NCBI RefSeq assembly: GCF_051659545.1
Contig: NZ_JBOFOR010000143.1
Coordinates: 1-25,616, forward strand
Direction of reading: 5' to 3'
DNA length: 25,616 nucleotides
Source of the DNA: JBOFOR01 sp051659545
Lineage (GTDB): Bacteria > Bacillota > Clostridia > Peptostreptococcales > Peptostreptococcaceae
The translations under genes and the position numbers were made by a program. Shown here in pieces: positions 1 to 6,727 of the stretch. The notes under the pieces were generated by a model. That model was given only the letters and a program-made list of their open reading frames with translations, made no database searches and was not told where the DNA came from. Positions within the stretch are counted from its first letter, which is position 1. Each line of letters starts with the position of its first letter.

Positions 1-135
1 TATCTTTCAACGTAATCACCCTCACACATCCTTTTATATTTGACTCTTTGATAAGAGTATTAACATAAAAGGATTGGTAAATTCTGTGTGGAAGAACTTT
101 TAATAATTTTTTGGCCTACTAATAGTATGTACTAA

Positions 136-342
136 ACAACTCGTACAAATTTAACTTATTGGTATGGAGAAAAAGAAGCTTTCTTTGGAAAAAAATATGC
201 TAAGCACTTTTTATCTATTTTCCCTAAAGTTAAAATAAAGATTTTCAAAGGCTTCTCTCATGGGGAATTAGTAATTGGTAATCCTGATTTATGTATTAAA
301 GAAATTGTGCTATTACTAGAGCAATATAATTCCAATAATTAG
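136..342 (+). pseudogene. Alpha/beta-hydrolase C-terminal remnant
   Basis: An open frame without a start codon runs to a TAG at 340-342 and encodes about 68 residues. Its text contains YWYGEKEAFF, then FPKVKIKIFKGFSHGELVI, then a last helix. A His in an F-S-H-G-E context followed by a terminal helix is what the C-terminal end of alpha/beta-hydrolase fold enzymes looks like (catalytic His). A stop at 133-135 closes the frame upstream, and 1-135 has stops in every frame I followed and no recognisable nucleophile elbow. I read this as the decayed tail of a hydrolase gene. The family call rests on a short motif only. Confidence 0.5.
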
Positions 343-546
343 ATTGAAAATAGATAATTTTAATATAATTAATATTTTTCAAATAGTTATTATATTAAAA
401 TATTAGAACATTTTTAAAATTTATTTTTAATTACCATTATAATTTCATTTCACTTATTAAAGCTTTAAGGTTTAGCTATTTTATAAACTAAATAGCTAAA
501 CCTTAAAGTTACATTATTTTTTAATTACTCTTGCCTGCTAATAATT
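343..546. other. Non-coding spacer downstream of asnB
   Basis: About 200 bases of A/T-rich sequence without a credible ORF. Apart from the hairpin at 463-508 I see nothing functional in it. Confidence 0.5.
463..508. terminator. Bidirectional terminator hairpin after asnB
   Basis: The arm CTTTAAGGTTTAGCTATT (463-480) is perfectly complementary to 491-508, and one more pair extends into the loop. It lies about 40 bases past the asnB stop. The plus-strand side is followed by a T-rich run (ATTATTTTTTAA), while the minus-strand side has a weaker T tract. It probably ends asnB transcription and shields the gene from read-through out of the hydrolase remnant. Confidence 0.7.
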
Positions 547-2379
547 CTAATATTCAATGTCTAGATTTTCAATAAACATAATATGCCACATACAGAATAT
601 AAATATGGTCCATACTTTCCTAGAATTATCAGCAACTCCTTTTATATGTTCATCTAATAAATGTAGAATGTATTCTTTGTCTATTATGTCATCAGTTTGT
701 GAATCATTTATAGTCTTTCTAACTACGTCTCCTAAGTCTTCTTTCAACCATACTCTTATGGGTGTTGGAAAACCTAGTTTTTTCTTTTCTACCATACTAT
801 TTGGTATTATACCTTTAAAAGCTGCTCTAAGTAATACCTTAGTGTTTAATTTAGTTACTTTTTGATCTAAGTCTAAATTTTTAGCAACTTTAAATACTTC
901 TTTATCTAAAAACGGCACTCTAAGCTCTATAGAATGTCCCATAGATATTTTATCTCCTTTAATAAGAATATCTCCTTCAAGCCAAGTATTTAAATCTACA
1001 TTTTGCATAGTTGTTATATAATTGTAGTTTTTACTTTTAGAATCTTCATATATATGTTTTACTCTCTTGGAGTAAGTAATTTTTTTATATCCATACATAA
1101 TTTTTTCTACTTCATTATTTTCAAAGATTTTAGCATTTCCTATGTATCTATTTTTAAGAGGTGTTGTTGCTCTTAAAAGATAGTTTTTACCTTTTATGTT
1201 TGGCATTTTAAGTACTACTGTATTTAAGGTGTTTTTTATTTTATCTGGCAAGTTTAAAAATGATTTAACACTGTAGTACTCTTTGTAAATATTATAACCA
1301 CCAAATAATTCATCTGCACCTTCACCTGATAAAACAACTTTTACATGTTTTTTTGCTTCTTGTGATAAAAAATGTATGCCAACACAAGATGGATCTGCTA
1401 AAGGGTCGTCTAAGTAGTACATTACTTTTGGAAGAGCTTTTATGTAATCTTCTTGTGTAACTTTAATTTGTATGTTTTCTATACCTAATTTTTCTGCTGT
1501 TTTTTTAGCTACTTCTAATTCATTATATCCATCAACATCAAATCCAACTGAAAATGACTTAATCTTAGGGTTAATTTTAGATGCAAGTGTGGCTATTATT
1601 GTTGAATCTATTCCTCCTGATAAGAATACCCCAACCTCTACATTTGATATCATGTGATGATCTATTGAATCCTTTAAAACTGCATATACATCCTCTTTAT
1701 TTACTTCCCTTTCTTTTATAAAATTGTGCTTGTTGTATCTCTTAAATTTAAGTATTCCATTTTCTATAGTAAAATAGGTTCCATTAGGAACTCTTTTTAT
1801 TCCCTCTATCATGGTTTTGTAGTTAGGAACATATTGAAACGATAAATAACTTTGCAAGCTATCTTCATTTACTTTGACTTCTTCTAAAAGTTCTATTAAT
1901 GCTTTGTACTCTGAGGAAAATGCTATGTAATTTTCGTTATTTATATAATATAGTGGTTTTATTCCAAATTCATCTCTAGCTCCAAATATTATTTTTAGAT
2001 TTCTATCATAAATTAGAAAAGAGAACATTCCACGTAAATCTTTAACACATTTTTCTTTATTTTCTATGTAGGAAGTTAATAAAACTTCTGTATCAGAATC
2101 CGTAGAAAATTTATGATTTAATTTTTCTAGATTATTTCTTAAGTCTTCATAATTATAGATTTCTCCATTAAAAATCATTACGTAATTATCTTTTTCAAAA
2201 GGTTGTTTTCCCTTTTCTAAATCTATTATGCTAAGCCTTTTAAAACCAAAAGCTATATTATCTTCTATAAAATACCCTGTATCATCAGGTCCTCTATTAT
2301 GTATTTTATTAGTTAAGTTTTCTATCAAGTCTTTATTAGTTTTTTTATTTTTACTATATATAAATACATGTCCACACAC
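547..2379 (-). CDS. asnB: Asparagine synthetase, glutamine-hydrolysing (AsnB)
   Basis: Cytoplasmic enzyme that makes asparagine from aspartate, ATP and glutamine. The N-terminal class II glutaminase domain has Cys2, RGPDD (about residues 29-33) and NGEIYNY (71-77). The C-terminal synthetase domain has the ATP-pyrophosphatase loop SGGIDS (about 254-259) and SGEGADELFGGY (about 368-379). At 610 residues it is about the usual length. The start is the GTG at 2377-2379, because the next codon is the essential nucleophile Cys (MCG) and AAAGGAG lies 8 bases upstream. A longer frame opening at 2421 would bury the Cys at residue 16 and abolish the N-terminal nucleophile. The gene is monocistronic, with its own candidate promoter and terminator. 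Family identity is secure. It could serve general asparagine supply or a polysaccharide-linked amidotransferase role. Confidence 0.95.
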   Translation of the reverse strand: MCGHVFIYSKNKKTNKDLIENLTNKIHNRGPDDTGYFIEDNIAFGFKRLSIIDLEKGKQPFEKDNYVMIFNGEIYNYEDLRNNLEKLNHKFSTDSDTEVLLTSYIENKEKCVKDLRGMFSFLIYDRNLKIIFGARDEFGIKPLYYINNENYIAFSSEYKALIELLEEVKVNEDSLQSYLSFQYVPNYKTMIEGIKRVPNGTYFTIENGILKFKRYNKHNFIKEREVNKEDVYAVLKDSIDHHMISNVEVGVFLSGGIDSTIIATLASKINPKIKSFSVGFDVDGYNELEVAKKTAEKLGIENIQIKVTQEDYIKALPKVMYYLDDPLADPSCVGIHFLSQEAKKHVKVVLSGEGADELFGGYNIYKEYYSVKSFLNLPDKIKNTLNTVVLKMPNIKGKNYLLRATTPLKNRYIGNAKIFENNEVEKIMYGYKKITYSKRVKHIYEDSKSKNYNYITTMQNVDLNTWLEGDILIKGDKISMGHSIELRVPFLDKEVFKVAKNLDLDQKVTKLNTKVLLRAAFKGIIPNSMVEKKKLGFPTPIRVWLKEDLGDVVRKTINDSQTDDIIDKEYILHLLDEHIKGVADNSRKVWTIFIFCMWHIMFIENLDIEY

Positions 2380-2402
2380 AATAATATCTCCTTTATATTT
2401 TC

Positions 2403-2426
2403 TATATTTGATTCTTTCCAAATATA
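2403..2426 (-). other. Small hairpin in the asnB leader
   Basis: TATATTTG (2403-2410) pairs perfectly with CAAATATA (2419-2426) around an 8-base loop, between the candidate promoter and the ribosome binding site. There is no T-box or other riboswitch signature in this short leader. Confidence 0.4.
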
Positions 2427-2430
2427 AAAA

Positions 2431-2458
2431 ATATTATTCTCAGGAAATACCTTGTAAA
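2431..2458 (-). promoter_or_regulatory. Candidate asnB promoter
   Basis: Read on the minus strand, TTTACA (2453-2458) and TAATAT (2431-2436) are separated by 16 bases. They lie about 50 bases upstream of the GTG start and directly after the upstream terminator, which is consistent with a sigma-A promoter for asnB. Judged by eye only. Confidence 0.4.
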
Positions 2459-2464
2459 ATAATA

Positions 2465-2496
2465 AAAGGACAAGATAATATATTCCTCTTGTCTTT
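2465..2496 (-). terminator. Rho-independent terminator before asnB
   Basis: On the minus strand AAAGACAAG (from 2496) pairs with CTTGTCCTTT (ending 2465) with one bulged base, followed by TTATTATTTT. It lies just past the end of the short coding tail at 2515-2550, so it most likely ended the gene whose 3' end survives there. Confidence 0.6.
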
Positions 2497-2514
2497 CATT
2501 TGTTTTATTTAAAT

Positions 2515-2550
2515 TTATGCATCTTTCATTGTATCTTCAGATACATTTTT
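2515..2550 (-). pseudogene. Possible tail of a deleted gene (KNVSEDTMKDA)
   Basis: Where the intron reverse transcriptase breaks off, a second minus-strand frame reads KNVSEDTMKDA and then TAA at 2515-2517, followed at once by a terminator. A clean stop plus terminator suggests the last codons of a native gene, now joined to the truncated intron by a deletion. The protein is too short to identify. Confidence 0.3.
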
Positions 2551-3151
2551 TCTGATTAACTTTATCAAAGAACTTTTCTAAGTCCATATCTACAACCCAT
2601 TTATATCCTTGATTTATATATTCAAGAGATTTTCTAATAGCTTGATGTTGACTTCTGCCTGGTCTAAATCCATAACTATTGTTAGAAAATGTAGGTTCAT
2701 ATATTTTAGTTAATACTTGTGCTATTGCTTGTTGTATCATTCTATCTACTACAGTTGGAATTCCAAGTAATCTTACACCTTTTCCATCTTTAGGTATTTC
2801 TACCCTTCTTACAGGCGACGGATTATATGTTCCATCTAATAATTTTAGTTTTATAGTCGGCCAGTAAGCTTTGACAAAATTCCGAAGTTCATCGTATTTC
2901 ATGCCATCAACTCCATGACTTCCTTTATTACTAATTACTCTATTCATAGCAGCCATCATATTATCTCTGGCTAATATATTTTCGAGTAAATTACTAGTTG
3001 ATATCCTTGCACGGTTTTCTATTTCTACCTTCGGTAATACCAAAGCTCCGCTATGCACCTCTTGTTTATCTCTAGTCTCCAACTTTACTTCCACAAGATG
3101 GCCTGAATATTCAGTTGTCTGCAATTTATTCACGTTCTTCAATTTATCCAA
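2537..3151 (-). pseudogene. ltrA: Truncated group II intron reverse transcriptase/maturase
   Basis: Only about 204 residues remain of a protein normally about 400-600 long. The N-terminal RT blocks are clear: NKGSHGVDGM, VRRVEIPKDGKGVRLLGIPTV, DRMIQQAIAQVL, SYGFRPGRSQHQAI and VVDMDLEKFFDKVN, the last holding the first catalytic Asp. The YADD box, thumb, maturase (X) and HNH regions are gone, and the frame ends with QKKCI after VN, where homologues continue into VNHD. The likely start is a TTG at 3149-3151 with AAGGAGG 9 bases upstream. It cannot reverse transcribe or support splicing. RT wording and insertion site suit bacterial class C introns. Confidence 0.9.
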
Positions 3152-3573
3152 AGTTGAAAACCTCCTTAATGTTCAGTCCTTCCTGATAATCGCGCATATT
3201 AATCAGTACTATGACCTCTGCTGACTTCTGATAGTTCAACTACATATCACTATGTAGGTTATCACTTAGGAAGTACATCCTTTATTAATGATGTATCTAT
3301 CAGATCTCCCTGGGTAAGAACAACAACCTTCATCTCATATATCTGCTACATTTACTACTAGAAATTCGGGTAGTGTTGGACTTTGTTTTGTTTAGCAAAC
3401 TCATCCATTTCTAGCAGCCTCGAATGTAGTTCGTGTACCTCAGACCGAGATTTTGCCGTAGGCTTCCTTCAGATTCCACCTCACGATGGACACCCTTGCC
3501 CTTAGCTAGCAGTTCCCACTACCAAGCCTGCAACGGACTTTCACCGTCAAGTTGTTGCCCATGCCAGGCACAC
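2537..3573 (-). mobile_element. Group II intron, 5' part retained and 3' part deleted
   Basis: Running from high to low coordinates, the element begins at 3573 with GTGTGCC, which matches the GUGYG 5' end of group II introns. It continues through about 420 bases of structured, relatively GC-rich RNA sequence (3152-3573) unlike the AT-rich surroundings, then the reverse transcriptase ORF. Domains V and VI are absent because the element stops inside the ORF near 2545. The 5' exon ends in a terminator hairpin plus T-rich stretch, the preferred target of class IIC introns. The element is a dead remnant. Confidence 0.85.
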
Positions 3574-3583
3574 TAACAAAAGA

Positions 3584-3603
3584 TGTAGATATACCTATCT
3601 ACA
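3584..3603. terminator. Terminator hairpin at the intron insertion point
   Basis: TGTAGATA (3584-3591) and TATCTACA (3596-3603) form an 8-bp stem with loop TACC. On the minus strand it follows the stop of the secreted glycosidase gene by about 40 bases and is succeeded by TCTTTTGTTA, after which the intron begins. The plus strand also has a T run (CCTTTTT). Confidence 0.65.
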
Positions 3604-3641
3604 CCTTTTTAACATATGAGGTGGGAATGCTTTATTTTCTT

Positions 3642-6110
3642 TTATTTATTTAAATTTTCTTTAGCTACTTTTAAGTCAAAAAATGCTTTATTTATTTCTA
3701 ATTGTGTTGATTTATCTTTGCTTAATACTTTTTGAGCATTCTTTAACGCATCTTCAAAAGTTTTCCAAGTATCTTTAGTATAATCTTTTTTATTTAATAA
3801 ACTAGCTTCTTCTACTAAATTTCTTAATTCTTCAGTAGTTACATTTTTTACTTTAATTTCTAATGTTTCACCTGAATTTACCTTTGCTTTTACATAGCTA
3901 ACCAATACTCCATTTACTTCCTTTTTCTCAGCTTTTACTTCTTCATTGCCTATAACAAAATAATCATAATCACCATAGAATCTAGCTTCCCATTCTAGTG
4001 CCTTTTCTGAACTATTTTTTAAAATAGTTTTTTCTAACCCATTATGTTCTATTGAAAGATTATGCTCTCCCATTTTTAAATCATCAATTTTAACCCATTC
4101 AACTTCACCTGGTAAACGAGGTGCTGTTACTACTGAGTTTTCTGGTGCATTTGCTTCTATACCCATCATTCCTTCTACAGTTTGATCTACTATAGTAAAT
4201 GATATTTCTGGATAATCACCATTAGTTCCTTGTGAAGGACGCTCATGATCATTATCTTTTACGCTTAATATGTACTTCATCCACTTCCATGCTTCATCAT
4301 TTCTATTGTATGGGAAATATGTATCTGGTATATATGTATATGCTTCTATATTTGTTGGAGCTTCTTTAGCTGTTCCTATGCCATCACCTAGTTTTTCAGA
4401 TATATAGTCTAAGTAGTTGTCATTTCTTTCTCCTGGCTCTGTTATTAACTTCATTGGCATGAACCAGCTATTTTCTTTTCCAAAATCATTTTTCTTATTT
4501 CCATCTTTATCTATAATTCTTGCATAACGCTCATTTTTATTATTCTCGTTTATTACACTCCATTCTTCATTAAAGTATTTCTTTAAATCATCTGCTTTTT
4601 TATACCATTCCTTAGCATCTTCTTTTTTACCTTTAGCTTCTAGCATACCTGCATAAGCTAATGTTGCTTGATATTGTGAAGCTATTGCATCTCCAGCCTC
4701 TATTGGATACTCTCCTCTTTCATTGTAAGTACAAGACCCTTGGAATATTCCTCCATATCCTTCTGCTATACCATTTGGATTTTGGTCATCATGTAATGTA
4801 ACAAAGTTTGTCATTACGTTAGTGTAGAAATTCCATAAATCTTCATCTTCTATATATCTTGAGTCACCTGTCCATAAATATTGCTCATACGCCTTCTCTA
4901 CTAATTCAAACTGTGCTGGCACTTCTCTTACAAAGTTATTATCGTCTTTGTAATCTATCGTATGTGGACTTCCATCAAAGTTAAATGCCCATAGTGTATA
5001 CCACTTTCTTGCCTCTGTCGCATTTTTAGCAAATACTTCAAACATTGATAAGTTTTCTTCTTCATGTCCTGATATATACCCGCCTGTTGCTTGATGTACA
5101 AAGTCTCTTCCATAGAATGCAGTCCTATCGTAATACCCTGCCCAATATGATGGTATATAATCTCTTATACCTGTTCCGTCACCACTTGGTCTATATTCAT
5201 CTTTATTTACTACACCGTTTTTACCTGTCATTACAAATTGATTCGTTTTATCTATAGCCCAATTGAATCCTTCTTCAAGTTCTTTATTTGATGAAGTTAC
5301 TTTTGATTGTTGTTCTCTTACAATACATTTTACTGTCCATTCATCAGTTAATGTTGCTGATGATACCTTAAATACAACTGGTTTTGAAAAGTCAATTGGC
5401 TCCTCTAACTTATAGTTTAATGTTGCTCCTCTTGATAAATTAAGACTTTTTAATTTTATTTGGTTAATATCTGTTCCATAACGTACTGCAAAATTTATTG
5501 TTTTATTCACTTTGTCTATTTCTACTTTTCCTGATTGATCATAAAATTCTACTGCATTTATATCTCTATACTCAGTTTCATCATAGAACATTGAAATTTC
5601 ATCGCCATTTAGCCACCCAGAACATCCTGAAATTACTACCTCTACTTCCTGATTTTGTTCTAAGTAAACTTGATTTAGTATGTATTGACTGTATGCACTA
5701 CTTCCAATAACAGTAGTTTCTCCAATAATGCTACCTGTTGTTTTATCTACAACACTTATTTTACCATTGCTTCCACCTAATGATAACCATGCTGATACTG
5801 TATAATTGCCTGACTTAGGAACTTTAACTGTTTGCTTTATCTTATTTTGGCTACCTCCATTTAAATAAAAATGTGTACCCTTATACTGATTGTTACTTGC
5901 TAATCCTCCTCCAATAAATTCCCAGTTATTTGTTCCATCTTCAAAACCTGGATTGAGAAGTAAATTTTCTCCTTGTTCAAGAGTCATAATTTTACTTTGT
6001 GGTGTTTTTGTAATAGCATTTATTGGTGCTAATGAGTTTGCACTAGTTGCTGCTAATACCATTGATAAAGGTACTACAACTTTTAATTTCTTCTTATTGT
6101 TACTTTTCAT
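3642..6110 (-). CDS. Secreted multidomain six-hairpin-type glycosidase with FIVAR repeat
   Basis: An 822-residue exported protein. A basic and hydrophobic signal peptide covers residues 1 to about 32. Next come a beta-sandwich resembling carbohydrate-binding modules (about 48-178, LLNPGFEDGTNNWEF), an Ig-like/DUF5018-like sandwich (about 183-265), and an alpha-rich region (about 276-655). A closing beta-sandwich (about 660-757) and a C-terminal FIVAR domain (about 758-822) follow. The alpha-rich region has landmarks RDYIPSYWAGYYDRTAFYGRD, ENSWFMPMKLI and GIEANAPENSV, the last like the end of (alpha/alpha)6-barrel glycosidases. I cannot assign a GH family or catalytic residues. There is no LPXTG or membrane anchor, so it is probably released. 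GGGAGGAT precedes the ATG. A terminator separates it from the transport operon, so it has its own promoter, though the locus suggests a shared glycan. Confidence 0.7.
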   Translation of the reverse strand: MKSNNKKKLKVVVPLSMVLAATSANSLAPINAITKTPQSKIMTLEQGENLLLNPGFEDGTNNWEFIGGGLASNNQYKGTHFYLNGGSQNKIKQTVKVPKSGNYTVSAWLSLGGSNGKISVVDKTTGSIIGETTVIGSSAYSQYILNQVYLEQNQEVEVVISGCSGWLNGDEISMFYDETEYRDINAVEFYDQSGKVEIDKVNKTINFAVRYGTDINQIKLKSLNLSRGATLNYKLEEPIDFSKPVVFKVSSATLTDEWTVKCIVREQQSKVTSSNKELEEGFNWAIDKTNQFVMTGKNGVVNKDEYRPSGDGTGIRDYIPSYWAGYYDRTAFYGRDFVHQATGGYISGHEEENLSMFEVFAKNATEARKWYTLWAFNFDGSPHTIDYKDDNNFVREVPAQFELVEKAYEQYLWTGDSRYIEDEDLWNFYTNVMTNFVTLHDDQNPNGIAEGYGGIFQGSCTYNERGEYPIEAGDAIASQYQATLAYAGMLEAKGKKEDAKEWYKKADDLKKYFNEEWSVINENNKNERYARIIDKDGNKKNDFGKENSWFMPMKLITEPGERNDNYLDYISEKLGDGIGTAKEAPTNIEAYTYIPDTYFPYNRNDEAWKWMKYILSVKDNDHERPSQGTNGDYPEISFTIVDQTVEGMMGIEANAPENSVVTAPRLPGEVEWVKIDDLKMGEHNLSIEHNGLEKTILKNSSEKALEWEARFYGDYDYFVIGNEEVKAEKKEVNGVLVSYVKAKVNSGETLEIKVKNVTTEELRNLVEEASLLNKKDYTKDTWKTFEDALKNAQKVLSKDKSTQLEINKAFFDLKVAKENLNK

Positions 6111-6226
6111 CTTTATCCTCCCTCAGTTTTTTTATAATATAAAAAGTATTCTATTACAGGTTTATAAAGGAATACATTTTTATTTTATTCACATAAATCA
6201 TCTTGACTGTTACTTTTTTCCTAAAA

Positions 6227-6258
6227 AAATCGCTAATATAAATTTAAATTAGCGATTT
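6227..6258 (-). terminator. Terminator of the sugar transport operon
   Basis: AAATCGCTAAT (6227-6237) pairs with ATTAGCGATTT (6248-6258). On the minus strand the stem is followed by a run of T residues (TTTTTTTAGG). It lies 27 bases past the cupin stop and separates the operon from the secreted glycosidase gene. Confidence 0.8.
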
Positions 6259-6284
6259 CTTAATTACATATGAGTCTATTTAAT

Positions 6285-6701
6285 TTATAAAATTCTAACC
6301 TTCACTTCATTTTCAAACTCGTGAAACTCTGAGTTAACTTCTAAATTCTCAGTTATTTTTACACTAGCTTCACTAGACAAGCTTATTACTTGGTGCCATA
6401 TACCTTCATACAAGCACACTGGTTTATCTAAAAGAAATACTTTATAATCCTTAGGTGCATGATTTTGTGCAACCATAATTAAAGTAGTTCCAGTTAATGG
6501 CTCAAAGCTCTCCTTAGAAGTAGGATGATTTTCCATTACTTTTACGCTTTTTTCTTTGTATCTATAAACTGCAATTCTCCATGGGTTTACTTCATCTGTA
6601 ATGATTATTTCAAATTTATCCTTACAATCTTCACTAAATTCAATAACTTTGCCAAAAGGTGCAAAATTCTCTTTTGATATATTTAAAATCTCTCTCTCCA
6701 T
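6285..6701 (-). CDS. AllA-like (ureidoglycolate lyase family) cupin
   Basis: A 138-residue cytoplasmic protein whose start, ILNISKENFAPFGKVIEF, and cupin-like core (WRIAVYRYK, GTTLIMVAQ, LYEGIWHQVISL) resemble the ureidoglycolate lyase/AllA family. The ATG at 6699-6701 is preferred over an in-frame GTG three codons earlier, because AAGGTGG sits 5 bases before the ATG and overlaps the GTG. It is the last gene of the operon, 26 bases after the GH36-like gene. No other allantoin or purine gene is present, so a lyase role in purine breakdown is unlikely. A sugar-related role (isomerase, mutarotase or small-molecule binding) is inference from context. Family call moderate, function unknown. Confidence 0.65.
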   Translation of the reverse strand: MEREILNISKENFAPFGKVIEFSEDCKDKFEIIITDEVNPWRIAVYRYKEKSVKVMENHPTSKESFEPLTGTTLIMVAQNHAPKDYKVFLLDKPVCLYEGIWHQVISLSSEASVKITENLEVNSEFHEFENEVKVRIL

Positions 6702-6727
6702 TTTAACCACCTTATTATATTTAAATA

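Noticed and set aside
557..865. Plus-strand frame of 102 codons over asnB
   Set aside because: It is antisense to conserved asnB sequence and has no family features or ribosome binding site.
2379..2465. T-box or other riboswitch in the asnB leader
   Set aside because: The leader is under 90 bases, has no T-box sequence (TGGNACCGCG type) and only one small hairpin.
5498..6252. Plus-strand open frames (5498-5710, 5890-6252) opposite the secreted glycosidase
   Set aside because: They lie antisense to a gene with clear domains and signal peptide, have low-complexity hydrophobic translations, and lack ribosome binding sites.
6285..6701. Allantoin degradation pathway
   Set aside because: Only one AllA-like gene is present, and its neighbours are all sugar genes.
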